Source of the DNA: a bacterium
GTDB taxonomy: Bacteria > Caldisericota > Caldisericia > B22-G15
Assembly: GCA_012517755.1 (NCBI GenBank)
Contig: JAAYUH010000044.1
Coordinates: 1-33,989 of the forward strand
Length of the DNA stretch: 33,989 nt
Reading direction: 5' to 3'
Part shown: positions 1-9,547 of the stretch, piece after piece
How positions within the stretch are numbered: the stretch's first letter is position 1
How the letters are laid out: every line of letters starts with the position of its first letter
Notes under the pieces: generated by a model
What the model was told of the DNA's origin: nothing
The model's database searches: none
The model's input: the letters and a program-made list of their open reading frames with translations, nothing else
Position numbers and translations under genes: made by a program

Positions 1-660
1 AAATGGTATTTTTATAAAAGAGGGTTGAGTTCCAACAAGTTTCATTATTTCGATATCCTCTCTTCTATTATATATTGAAACTGTAATATTGGAGCCAAGG
101 AAAAAAATAAAAATTCCAATAAATATTGAGAATACTGCTATGCTTAAGAATGTAAATGTTCTTATTGAAAAAAGCAATTTATCAACAAGGTCTTTAGAAT
201 AGAAAAAATCAGATACTTCAGGAATCATTGAAATTTTAGATGTTATTTCATTTATAGAATAAACTGACTCTGGTTTTACAAAAAAAGTTGGCGGGAGAGG
301 ATTGTTTTCAAGATCTTTAAATATAGATTCATATTCAGGATACTCCTTTATTAATTCATCGAGAGCTGTATCAGGTGATATATATTTTACAGATTCGACA
401 CCACTTATATTACTAATTTCATTTTCAATCTCTCTTACCCTAACTTCATTTGTATCTTTTTTTAAATAAAAAGATATTTCAATTTTATTTTCTATCCCCC
501 TTTTTACCTCATTTGAATAATTTAAAAAATAGTAAATCATACCGATACTGAATATTGAAACAATAATTACAAAAATACTAATAAAAGTTAAAAAACCAGA
601 TCTTATTATATTTATAAAAGATTCTTTAATTTCTCTAAGAAATATTTGGATACTTTTCAT
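1..660 (-). CDS. ftsX: Cell division ABC-type permease protein FtsX, C-terminus cut by window edge
   Basis: Not in ORF track. Reverse translation from ATG at 660 gives MKSIQIFLREIKESFINIIRSGFLTFISIFVIIVSIFSIG..., an N-terminal TM segment and FtsX-like layout; overlaps the 3' end of ftsE. Confidence 0.88.
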   Translation of the reverse strand, partial: MKSIQIFLREIKESFINIIRSGFLTFISIFVIIVSIFSIGMIYYFLNYSNEVKRGIENKIEISFYLKKDTNEVRVREIENEISNISGVESVKYISPDTALDELIKEYPEYESIFKDLENNPLPPTFFVKPESVYSINEITSKISMIPEVSDFFYSKDLVDKLLFSIRTFTFLSIAVFSIFIGIFIFFLGSNITVSIYNRREDIEIMKLVGTQPSFIKIPF

Positions 661-1303
661 ACAATTTTTTTCCATCCTTAATATAAAATATCCTCTTATT
701 ATATTTTTTAATTATCTCCTCATTATGTGTTGACATAATCACTGTTGTTCCATTTTCATTTATCTTTACGAACAGATCAACAATATTAAATGAAGTTTTC
801 CAATCAAGATTTCCAGTTGGTTCATCTGCAATTAAAATATCTGGGTTGTTAACAATTGCTCTTGCTATTGATACTCTTTGCATCTCTCCACCAGAAAGAG
901 TATTAGGATATTTGTATATTTGTTCTTCTAAACCAACCATTTTGAGTGTATCTAAAACCCTACTTTTTATAAGTTGTGGAGAAAATCCCTGTATTTCAAG
1001 AGGAAAAGAGACATTTTCATAAACTGTTTTTCTTTTGAAAAGTTTATAATCTTGAAAAATCATACTGATTTTCCTTCTTAAAAGATAAACTTTTCCACTA
1101 TATTTTTTTAAAGAATCGTTATTAAAGAAAATTTCTCCTCTTGAAGGTTCAATTTCTTTATGAATCAATTTTAATATAGTTGTTTTACCAGCACCTGAAG
1201 GTCCTACAATAAATAGAAAATCACCTTTATCCAATTCGAAACTAATATTTGATAGAGCTTCTTTTTCATCATAAAATTTAGAAACTCCAACAAATTTTAA
1301 CAT
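635..1303 (-). CDS. ftsE: Cell division ATP-binding protein FtsE
   Basis: Walker A GPSGAGKTT, signature LSGGEMQRVSIARAI, Walker B ILIADEPTGNLD; adjacent to ftsX. Confidence 0.95.
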   Translation of the reverse strand: MLKFVGVSKFYDEKEALSNISFELDKGDFLFIVGPSGAGKTTILKLIHKEIEPSRGEIFFNNDSLKKYSGKVYLLRRKISMIFQDYKLFKRKTVYENVSFPLEIQGFSPQLIKSRVLDTLKMVGLEEQIYKYPNTLSGGEMQRVSIARAIVNNPDILIADEPTGNLDWKTSFNIVDLFVKINENGTTVIMSTHNEEIIKKYNKRIFYIKDGKKLYEKYPNIS

Positions 1304-2211
1304 TTATCAGAGAAATCTTTACAGAAGGTATTTGCAGCAATTGCACCGTCTGCACAAGCTGTAATAATCTGTCTTAGTTCTTTTTTTCTTACATCACCAA
1401 TAGCATAAACAAATTTCTCATTAGTTCTCATTTCACTATCTGTAATTATAAATCCATTTTCATCAAGATTAATTTTATCTTTAAATAAATTACTATTTGG
1501 AGTTAAACCAATATAGATAAAAACTCCATTAATATTAAGTTCATAAATTCTATCTTCTTTGATATTTTGTATTATTACTTTTTCAACTCTTTTTTCACCT
1601 TTAATCTCTTTTAAAATTGAATTAAAAATAAATTCAATCTTACTGTTTTTAAAAGCTTTCTCTTGTAGATATTGAGCAGCGCGTAATTTATCTCTTCTAT
1701 GTATAATATATACCTTATTTGCAAAATTAGTTAAATATAATGCTTCAACTATTGCCGAATCTCCTCCTCCAACAACCAAAACATCTTTATTTTTATACAA
1801 AAAAGCATCACATATAGCACAATATGATACTCCTTTTCCTGTAAATTCTTTTTCTCCGGGGATATCAAGTTTTTTTGGATTTACACCAGTAGCAATTATT
1901 AAACCATCAGATTCATATATAGAAGAATTTGTTTTGGTTTTTTTTATTTCATTATCAATTTCAACCCCCAAAACCTCATCAATTAAAAATTCTACACCAA
2001 ATTTTTTTGCTTGTTCTTCCATTTTATTAACAAGTTCTGATCCTTTTATTCCTTCTGGAAAACCTGGATAATTTTCAACAATATCTGTTAAGATTGCTTG
2101 ACCTCCGATTCCAAATTTTTCAATAAGAAGGGTTGATAAGCCAAATCTTTTTGAATATATTGATGCGGATAAACCAGCGGGACCTCCACCTATAATAACA
2201 ATGTCGTACAT
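1297..2211 (-). CDS. trxB: Thioredoxin reductase (NADPH-disulfide reductase)
   Basis: N-terminal FAD motif GGGPAGLSAS, redox CAIC in VSYCAICDAF, NADPH motifs GGGDSA and HRRDKLRA, C-terminal AIGDVR. Confidence 0.93.
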   Translation of the reverse strand: MYDIVIIGGGPAGLSASIYSKRFGLSTLLIEKFGIGGQAILTDIVENYPGFPEGIKGSELVNKMEEQAKKFGVEFLIDEVLGVEIDNEIKKTKTNSSIYESDGLIIATGVNPKKLDIPGEKEFTGKGVSYCAICDAFLYKNKDVLVVGGGDSAIVEALYLTNFANKVYIIHRRDKLRAAQYLQEKAFKNSKIEFIFNSILKEIKGEKRVEKVIIQNIKEDRIYELNINGVFIYIGLTPNSNLFKDKINLDENGFIITDSEMRTNEKFVYAIGDVRKKELRQIITACADGAIAANTFCKDFSDKC

Positions 2212-2241
2212 AAAATAATGTAAGCCTCCTTACAATCTAAA

Positions 2242-3423
2242 TTAATCTAAAAGTACCTTTATACCAGGTAACTCCTTTCCTTCAAGAAATTCAAGAAGTG
2301 CTCCTCCTCCAGTTGACATATGTGTTACACAGTTTGCATATTCAAACTTATTCAATGCAGAAATTGTATCACCACCTCCAACAACTTTTATATTTGGATT
2401 TTTACAAAGAGTTTCAGCAATCTTTTTTGTACCAAGGGAATATTTTTCCATTTCATAAATACCTAATGGCCCACTCCAAAATATTGTTTTAGCATCTAAT
2501 AACTCTTCAATGAACATTTCGATTGTTCTTGGTCCTATGTCAACTCCATACCAATCATATGGTATTTGTTCTACTGGAACAATTTTATTATCTGCTCCTT
2601 CTCTCAATTCTTCAGTTGTATTAACATCAACTGGAAGAATCAATTTGACACCTTTCTTCGAAGCTAAATCAATTATTTCCAATGCAACACTTTCCATTTC
2701 ACTTTCATAAATTGAACTCCCAATATTGTATCCTTCTGCTTTGATAAAAGTAAATGCTGCACCACCACCTATTAAAATCGTATCAACAATATTAACAAGG
2801 TTTTTTAAAACTCCAATTTTATCTGATATTTTTGCACCACCAATTATTAAAACAAAAGGTTTTTCTGGATTTTTAATCAATTTTGACAAAATATTGTACT
2901 CCTTTTCCATTAAAAAACCTGCATAAGAAGGAAGAAGAGTTGGAAGAAGAAAAACTGAGGTATTTGCTCTGTGTGAAACTGCAAAAGCATCACTAACATA
3001 TATATCACCATATTCACTTAATTTTTCAGCGAATTCTTCAGATTCTTTCTCCTCTTCTTTATAAAATCTTAAATTTTCAAATAGTATCACTTCTCCATTT
3101 TTAAGATTATTAATAATATTTTTTGTCTCTTCACTGAAAATATTATCAATCAGAGGAACATTTATACCAAGAATCTCTGAAAGTTTTTCACTCACAGGTT
3201 TTAATGAGAGTTCTAACTTTTTTTCACCCTTTGGTCTACCAAGATGAGTAAGAATTATTATTTTTGCACCTTTTTCTCTCATATATTTTATTGTTGGTAG
3301 TGTTTCTCTAATTCTTGTGTCATCTCTAATCTTTCCATCTTCTTTTAAAGGAACATTATAGTCTACTCTATATAATACCCTTTTACCTTCAAAATCTACA
3401 TTTTTGATTGTTCTTAGAGGCAT
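2242..3423 (-). CDS. pgk: Phosphoglycerate kinase
   Basis: RVDYNVPL, THLGRPKG, SDAFAVSHRANTS, C-terminal VGGGDTISAL and STGGGALLEFLEGKELPG. Confidence 0.98.
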   Translation of the reverse strand: MPLRTIKNVDFEGKRVLYRVDYNVPLKEDGKIRDDTRIRETLPTIKYMREKGAKIIILTHLGRPKGEKKLELSLKPVSEKLSEILGINVPLIDNIFSEETKNIINNLKNGEVILFENLRFYKEEEKESEEFAEKLSEYGDIYVSDAFAVSHRANTSVFLLPTLLPSYAGFLMEKEYNILSKLIKNPEKPFVLIIGGAKISDKIGVLKNLVNIVDTILIGGGAAFTFIKAEGYNIGSSIYESEMESVALEIIDLASKKGVKLILPVDVNTTEELREGADNKIVPVEQIPYDWYGVDIGPRTIEMFIEELLDAKTIFWSGPLGIYEMEKYSLGTKKIAETLCKNPNIKVVGGGDTISALNKFEYANCVTHMSTGGGALLEFLEGKELPGIKVLLD

Positions 3424-4431
3424 CTAAACCCCCTTATCAAAAATAAATTTTGTTAAATCTGCAACTCTCACTGAATAGCCCCACTCATTGTCATACCAGG
3501 AAAAAACTTTAATAAGATTTCCATCAATAACATCTGTCAATGTTGCATCAATAATTCCAGAGAATTCACTTCCTTTAAAATCTGAAGAAACAACGGGCTC
3601 TTCCGTATATCCAAGAATTCCTGATAAATATTTATCAGAAGCTTCTTTTAAAACTCTATTTACATCTTCAGGTGTTGTTGATTTTTTAACTAAACATGTA
3701 AAGTCAGTTATTGAAACAGTAGGGGTTGGAACTCTCAAGGCAATCCCATTTAATTTTCCTTTTAATTCAGGTATTACTGTTGCTACTGCTTTTGCTGCAC
3801 CAGTAGTTGTTGGAATTATATTTGTTGCAGCACTTCTTGCTCTTCTAAAATCTTTTTTGTGTGGAGTATCAAGTAGGGCTTGATCATTAGTATATGAGTG
3901 TATTGTTGTCATTAATCCTTTTTCAATTACATAATTTTTATGTAATACTTTAACTACAGGAGCAAGTGAATTAGTTGTACAAGATGCATTTGATATTATA
4001 TTATGTTTTTTTGGATCATATAAATCTTCATTTACCCCTAAAACTATTGTTACATCTTCATTTTTTGCAGGGGCAGTAATTATAACCTTTTTTGCTCCTG
4101 CTTCAAGGTGAGCTTTTGCTTTTTCAGCATCTGTAAATACACCAGTAGATTCAATTACGATATCAACATCCAAATCTTTCCATGGTAATAGGTTTATATT
4201 TTTCTCTTTGAAAAAGCGAACCTCATTACCATCAATGATGAATTTATCCTCCTTTAATTCATAAGAAAAATTGTAAATTCCATAATTTGAATCATACTTT
4301 AATAAATAAATTAACATTTCTAAATCAAATAAATCATTGACTGCAACAATTTCAATACCAGAATATTTTTTCTTTAAAGCCTTAAAAACTTGTCTTCCTA
4401 TTCTTCCAAATCCATTAATTGCTACTTTCAT
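3424..4431 (-). CDS. gap: Glyceraldehyde-3-phosphate dehydrogenase, type I
   Basis: INGFGRIGRQVFKAL, SNASCTTNSLAPV active-site Cys, RRARSAATNIIPTTTGAAKAV; SD AAAGGAGG upstream. Confidence 0.98.
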   Translation of the reverse strand: MKVAINGFGRIGRQVFKALKKKYSGIEIVAVNDLFDLEMLIYLLKYDSNYGIYNFSYELKEDKFIIDGNEVRFFKEKNINLLPWKDLDVDIVIESTGVFTDAEKAKAHLEAGAKKVIITAPAKNEDVTIVLGVNEDLYDPKKHNIISNASCTTNSLAPVVKVLHKNYVIEKGLMTTIHSYTNDQALLDTPHKKDFRRARSAATNIIPTTTGAAKAVATVIPELKGKLNGIALRVPTPTVSITDFTCLVKKSTTPEDVNRVLKEASDKYLSGILGYTEEPVVSSDFKGSEFSGIIDATLTDVIDGNLIKVFSWYDNEWGYSVRVADLTKFIFDKGV

Positions 4432-4483
4432 TTAAAGCCTCCTTTCTTTTTTAAATATAACAGAAAAACTTGAATTTTTAAAA

Positions 4484-5764
4484 CTATTTACTTCTTCTTT
4501 TGCTTTTAGATGGAATGTTGAGTTCATCTCGATACTTTGCAATTGTTCTTCTTTTAAGGTAGATTCCCTTTTTTATTAAAATTTTTTCAATTTCTGAATC
4601 TGAGTATGGCCTTTTTTTATCTTCTTTATCAACTATCTCTTTAATTAACATTTTAACTTTGGTTCCAAAAACTCCTTTTTTTACCCCCTCTTTTCCAAGT
4701 AAAAATTTAAATGGTAATATTCCCTTTGGTGTATCAATATATTTTTCATTTACGATTCTTGATAGTGTAGAAATTGAAAGATTTAAATCATTTGCAATCT
4801 CTTTTAAGGTTATAATATTTAAATAACCTGAATTTAAGAAAAAATCTTTTTGTTTATTTACAAGATATTCAGCAACTTTCAAAACCTTTTCCTGTCTTTC
4901 AAGTAACAAATATATAAGATCTTTTGCATCTTTTACTTTATTTTTAAAAAATTCCCTCTCCTCTTTTGTTAATTCATAAATTCTTGATTTCATATCGTTA
5001 TAAAGATTTTCATTGAATTTTACTTTTGGAAAAATTTTGTCATTGTAATAAACTCTTAACTCTTTATTTTCAATTTTTAAATAGACCTCTGGTGTTATGT
5101 ACATATTAATACTTTTCTCAAGAATATGAGATGGATAAATATATGCTTTTTCTAATTTTTTGTAATATTCCTGATTTATTTCTTGTCCTTTAAGTAATTT
5201 ATCTATAACATTTTCATATTCTTCAATATCATCTTTTTTGATTTCATTTTCTCTTAATAATTGAATAATTATGCACTCTTTAATATCTTTAGCAAATACT
5301 CCAGGTGGATGCATCTCATTTTTTAAAATTTCAAGAACTCTGTTTATCTCTTTTTTATTTTTTTTAATTTGATTTGAAATCAAATCTATTGAAATATTTA
5401 AAAAACCATTATCATCTATATTTCCAATCAAATAATGAGCAATCTCTTTTTCATCTTGATTAAAATCAAAAAGCATTATCTGTTCTTCAAGGTAATCTTT
5501 TAAAGTTTTTTCTTCCTTAATTAAAGATTCAAAAAGTTGGTAGTTTCCTTTATCCTCATTATCAAAATCTTCTAAACCAGGAATTGTATCAAATTTATTA
5601 TCTTCAAGTTCGATAAAAGGATTTTCCTCCCATCGAGATTCAATGAGTTCTCTCAAATCTAAAATTGGGTATTGAAAAATAGTCATCAATTGGAAAAGAT
5701 TCTGTCTTAAATATAGATTTTCTGTTATTGAAATAGTTGGTCTTAATTCATTTCTATTCTTCAT
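4484..5764 (-). CDS. rpoN: RNA polymerase sigma-54 factor
   Basis: Region I-like LRQNLFQLMTIFQYPILDLRELIESRWEENPFIE and C-terminal RpoN box LKRRTIAKYRDELNIPSKSKRR. Confidence 0.95.
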   Translation of the reverse strand: MKNRNELRPTISITENLYLRQNLFQLMTIFQYPILDLRELIESRWEENPFIELEDNKFDTIPGLEDFDNEDKGNYQLFESLIKEEKTLKDYLEEQIMLFDFNQDEKEIAHYLIGNIDDNGFLNISIDLISNQIKKNKKEINRVLEILKNEMHPPGVFAKDIKECIIIQLLRENEIKKDDIEEYENVIDKLLKGQEINQEYYKKLEKAYIYPSHILEKSINMYITPEVYLKIENKELRVYYNDKIFPKVKFNENLYNDMKSRIYELTKEEREFFKNKVKDAKDLIYLLLERQEKVLKVAEYLVNKQKDFFLNSGYLNIITLKEIANDLNLSISTLSRIVNEKYIDTPKGILPFKFLLGKEGVKKGVFGTKVKMLIKEIVDKEDKKRPYSDSEIEKILIKKGIYLKRRTIAKYRDELNIPSKSKRRSK

Positions 5765-6665
5765 TTATAAACCTCTCTTTTAATTTAATGATCCTTCTTA
5801 ATCTATGATTTACACATGATTTAGAAACTCCCATTTTTATAGCAAGTTCATTCAAACTTAAATAAGGATATTTCATTCTTAAATCTATTGTTTCTTTTAA
5901 TGATGGAGATAAAATTTTTATTAAATCATTCTTTTTTAAATAAATTATAGCATCTTTTGTCTTTAAATATGCATCTATCGTTTTCTTAAGATTTTTCATC
6001 TCTAAATTTACATTCTTAGTTAGTTTATTTCTTATATCTTTTATAATTGTATTTTCTAAAACTTGTATATATGAACCTGATGCACCCAAAAAAAGTAAGA
6101 ATTCTTTAATACTCTCTCTATCCTGTAAATATAATATTATATAATTTTTCCTATCTCTATCCTTAAAATTAAAATGCATAATTTTTAAGATTTCAAATAT
6201 TTCAAATATCGATGATTCTTTTTGAAATCTTAATTCAAGATAATAACCTTTTTTTGGGTCTCTAACAACTCCAGAGGCTAAAAAAGCACCTCTTATAAAT
6301 GATTTGATATCTCCTTCACTTTTAGGTCTAAAATGAACTTTTAAATCATTTTCATCTATTATTTTTAAATTTAACAAATCTTTTAATAGTATATTAAATT
6401 CTATTTCAAAATATTTTCTTCCTTTTTTTTCAATAATTTTTAGAGATTTATTAAATCCAGCTATTTTTAATAATTTTATGACTCTTCTTGCTATTTCAGG
6501 GGATGAAAGTGTAAAATTTATTTTAGTTTTTTCTTTAGTGATTATTATTTTACCAATTGATAAAAGAAATCCCTGAATTTCTGATAATGCTTCATCAGGT
6601 TTATTTATATCTATTTTCAATAAATCTCTCTTTACAATTTGTGTAAAGTAATCTATTTTTTCCAC
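5754..6665 (-). CDS. whiA: WhiA family DNA-binding protein (LAGLIDADG-like plus HTH)
   Basis: FIRGAFLASGVVRDPKKGYYLELRF, C-terminal LSLNELAIKMGVSKSCVNHRLRRI; adjacent to yvcK and rapZ. Confidence 0.92.
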   Translation of the reverse strand: MEKIDYFTQIVKRDLLKIDINKPDEALSEIQGFLLSIGKIIITKEKTKINFTLSSPEIARRVIKLLKIAGFNKSLKIIEKKGRKYFEIEFNILLKDLLNLKIIDENDLKVHFRPKSEGDIKSFIRGAFLASGVVRDPKKGYYLELRFQKESSIFEIFEILKIMHFNFKDRDRKNYIILYLQDRESIKEFLLFLGASGSYIQVLENTIIKDIRNKLTKNVNLEMKNLKKTIDAYLKTKDAIIYLKKNDLIKILSPSLKETIDLRMKYPYLSLNELAIKMGVSKSCVNHRLRRIIKLKERFINEE

Positions 6666-7969
6666 TTTAACATATCTTTAAGTAGATCTCTTATTTTTAA
6701 ATAATTGTGTCTTAAATATCCATTCTCAACAGCAACAAGGTTATCTTTTATAATTTTTAATCCTAATTTTTTTAAATTTTCTTCATCTACTTCAACAGGA
6801 TAAGAACCTACTTTCTTATACTTATCTAAATAGTATTCTCCTATTTTTCCATTATTAACAATAATATAATCAAAAATATTTTCTCCTGTATATTCATAAA
6901 TTTTTTGTACATGCATTGAGGCTGTAAAATCGTCTGTCTCCCCCTTTTCTGTCATTAAATTCAAAATATAGATCTTTTTAGCTTTTGACTTTTTTATAGA
7001 TTCAACTACTGCTGGAAATAGAAGTGGAGGAATTATTGAAGTATACAAACTTCCTGGACCTATGATTATTAACTCTGAAGTTTCAATCTCATACAAAACC
7101 TCAAATGCTGGTTTTGCATAAAATGGCTCAAGTGAAATTTTTTTAATTTTTTTACCTCTATTTCTTATATTAGTTTCACCTAAAGCAACTTCTCCATCTT
7201 CAAATTCTCCTCTTAAAGTGATTATACTTTCTGAGACAGGTAAAACTTTACCAGATAAATTTAAAGTTTCCTCTAATTTTGTTATTCCATAAATCAAGCT
7301 ATCCTTTAATTTTATTGAACCTGCAATTATTAAATTACCAATTGAATGCCCTTGTAGAGTTTCTCCTTCTTTAAATCTATATTGGAAAAGATCTTTTAAG
7401 AATTCCTCGCTTTCTGAAAGTGCGATTATACAGTTTCTCAAATCACCAGGAGGTGGAATTCCAAGTTCTTCTCTCAATTTTCCAGAACTTCCCCCATCAT
7501 CTGTGACAGTAACTATTGCAACTGGATAAAATGGATACTCTTTTAGACCTCTTAAAATTGTTGAAAGACCAGTTCCTCCACCACAAGCAACTACTTTTTT
7601 TACCTTACTCTTGAATCTATAATTATGAACAATATTTACAACTTCATTTCTTTTTTCTTTTAGAAGTGCAGTAAAAAGTGAGTTCATAAGTTTCGAAAAT
7701 CCAAAAACTATAAGAAAAATACCTAATAACATATACAGTAAAGCAATCAATCTTGTTAGCCATATTGGGAATTTATAATTTCCTTTCATAAAAATTATTA
7801 TGTAATCTATAATATATCTCTTAATTATACCCAATCTTGTGAAGTCAAGAATAACCATTAATCCAAGTAGTAAAATTATTAAGCCAATTATCATAAGGAG
7901 AATCCATCTCTTTATATTCATTCCAGGGTATAACCATTTAAAAAAACGTTTTATTTTGTCTTTATTCAT
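6653..7969 (-). CDS. yvcK: YvcK/CofD-like gluconeogenesis factor with N-terminal transmembrane segments
   Basis: VVACGGGTGLSTILRGLKEYP, VTDDGGSSGKLREELGIPPPGDLRNCI; two hydrophobic segments in the first ~100 residues. Confidence 0.93.
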   Translation of the reverse strand: MNKDKIKRFFKWLYPGMNIKRWILLMIIGLIILLLGLMVILDFTRLGIIKRYIIDYIIIFMKGNYKFPIWLTRLIALLYMLLGIFLIVFGFSKLMNSLFTALLKEKRNEVVNIVHNYRFKSKVKKVVACGGGTGLSTILRGLKEYPFYPVAIVTVTDDGGSSGKLREELGIPPPGDLRNCIIALSESEEFLKDLFQYRFKEGETLQGHSIGNLIIAGSIKLKDSLIYGITKLEETLNLSGKVLPVSESIITLRGEFEDGEVALGETNIRNRGKKIKKISLEPFYAKPAFEVLYEIETSELIIIGPGSLYTSIIPPLLFPAVVESIKKSKAKKIYILNLMTEKGETDDFTASMHVQKIYEYTGENIFDYIIVNNGKIGEYYLDKYKKVGSYPVEVDEENLKKLGLKIIKDNLVAVENGYLRHNYLKIRDLLKDMLKWKK

Positions 7970-8829
7970 TTCCTTATGTCTCTATGAAATATTGTACATC
8001 TAAATCCATTCTTTTCCAAAAAATTTTTAGTTTCCTCTGCAATAACTACAGAACGATGTCTTCCTCCTGTACATCCAAAGGATATTATAAGAGAACTTTT
8101 TCCTTCATTTATATATTGAGGTATGAGAAACAAAATTAAATCTTTAAATCTAATTAAAAATCCTTTTGTTGTGTCATTAGATAAAACAAAATTTTTTACT
8201 TCTTCATCTAAACCTGTAGTGTTTTTCAAATTATCCATATAAAATGGATTTGGTAAAAATCTCACATCAAACATTAAATCAGAATCTAAAGGTATTCCAT
8301 ATTTATATCCAAATGAAATTATTGTAATCGAGATTAAATTACTTTTTTCCTCTTTTAATATTTCAACAATTCTACTTTTTAAATCTGAAAGTTTCATTTC
8401 AGTAGTATCAATTACAATATCACTAATCTCCTTTATTGGTTTTAACATATCTTTCTCAATTTTTATTGATGAACTCAATCCTTCTTCACTATATAAAGGA
8501 TGTTTTCTTCTTGTTTCTTTATATCTTTTTATAAGTATCTCTTCATTAGCATCAAGAAAAATAATAAAAGGATTTATCCCTTTTTTATTAATATCTTTTA
8601 TTATCTCTGGAAAATTTATATCAAAATCCTTTTCTCTTATATCAAGAGTTATAGCAACTTTATTTACATTTGAAATTCCTTTTTTAAAAATCTCAACAAA
8701 TTTTTCTATTAAATTTAATGGAAGATTATCTATACAAAAATATCCAATATCCTCAAGAAACTCAGAAGCTTTAGTTTTACCTGCTCCTGAAATACCTGTT
8801 ATGATAACAAAATTTTTATTTTTTTCCAT
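7966..8829 (-). CDS. rapZ: RapZ/YvcJ family nucleotide-binding protein
   Basis: GISGAGKTKASEFLEDIGYFCIDNLP, DVRFLPNPFY, SFGCTGGRHRSV. Confidence 0.95.
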   Translation of the reverse strand: MEKNKNFVIITGISGAGKTKASEFLEDIGYFCIDNLPLNLIEKFVEIFKKGISNVNKVAITLDIREKDFDINFPEIIKDINKKGINPFIIFLDANEEILIKRYKETRRKHPLYSEEGLSSSIKIEKDMLKPIKEISDIVIDTTEMKLSDLKSRIVEILKEEKSNLISITIISFGYKYGIPLDSDLMFDVRFLPNPFYMDNLKNTTGLDEEVKNFVLSNDTTKGFLIRFKDLILFLIPQYINEGKSSLIISFGCTGGRHRSVVIAEETKNFLEKNGFRCTIFHRDIRK

Positions 8830-8836
8830 TACATAA

Positions 8837-8866
8837 ATTTTAACATACTGAAAAATGTATTATAAT
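8837..8866. promoter_or_regulatory. Two divergent -10-like boxes between rapZ and lipoprotein gene
   Basis: Minus TAAAAT (8842-8837) with upstream TG, 7 nt before rapZ ATG; plus TATAAT (8861-8866) 7 nt before ATG 8874. Confidence 0.5.
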
Positions 8867-8891
8867 AATAACTATGAAAAGAGGTGGAAGT

Positions 8892-9290
8892 ATGAAAAGG
8901 ATTTTAGTTACTTCATTAATATTTATTATAATAGTTTCAATTTTTCTAACATCATGTTCATCAAATTCTCCAGAAGGTATACTTAAAAGTTATTTCAAAT
9001 ATATTATGAGAGAAAATTATGAAGAAGCATATAAACTCCTTTCTGGAGATATGCTAAAAGAAAAGGGGAGTTTGGATGATTTTAAAGCATCTTTTGAACT
9101 GATGAAAAAAAATAATAGAAAAATTACTGGTGTTCGAATAGAAGATGTTGTTTTATCAACAGATAAAAAAAGAGCAAGAGTTCATTTTGTCTTAACAATA
9201 AATGAAAGTGGACAGGATGTTGAATATAGAGGTGCCTATATACTTATTCTGTATGATGAGGGATGGAGAATTGAAGGATCAGTTTTTTAA
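8892..9290 (+). CDS. Small lipoprotein, NTF2/DUF4878-like
   Basis: Track ORF starts 8874; the ATG at 8892 is preceded by SD AGAGGTGGA and gives MKRILVTSLIFIIIVSIFLTSCSSN with lipobox LTSC. Confidence 0.75.
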   Translation: MKRILVTSLIFIIIVSIFLTSCSSNSPEGILKSYFKYIMRENYEEAYKLLSGDMLKEKGSLDDFKASFELMKKNNRKITGVRIEDVVLSTDKKRARVHFVLTINESGQDVEYRGAYILILYDEGWRIEGSVF

Positions 9291-9292
9291 AT

Positions 9293-9547
9293 ATGAAAAA
9301 AGTTCTTATCAAAGTAAAAAGCGTTAAAGAGTTATGTGAAGCAAAATATAAAGTAGGAGACAGTTGGGAAATTAAAAATAATGTATTTATACCTGAAAAT
9401 TTTTGTATGCACGCTTTTTATGTTTTATATCCTTGGATTCAAACATTAAGGATGGGTGGAGAGATTCCCTGGAACATAAATGGGGAAATAGAAGTTCCCT
9501 GTATTGATAAAGACAATATGGTTATTTTTTCTTTGAAATGTGAATGA
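9293..9547 (+). CDS. TIGR04076-like small conserved protein
   Basis: Family-like pattern KYKVGDSWEI ... FCMHAFYVLYPWIQTLRMGGEIPW ... VPCIDKDNMVIFSLKC. Confidence 0.7.
   Translation: MKKVLIKVKSVKELCEAKYKVGDSWEIKNNVFIPENFCMHAFYVLYPWIQTLRMGGEIPWNINGEIEVPCIDKDNMVIFSLKCE

Noticed and set aside
2298-2926. Plus-strand ORFs of 64-66 aa over pgk
   Set aside because: Antisense to a clear pgk frame; no SD, no recognisable motifs.
3488-3883. 131-aa plus-strand ORF over gap
   Set aside because: Antisense shadow of the highly conserved gap gene.
4484-5764. Sigma-54 target promoters near rpoN
   Set aside because: I did not find a convincing TGGCAC-N5-TTGC site in intergenic regions, and no enhancer-binding activator is in the window.
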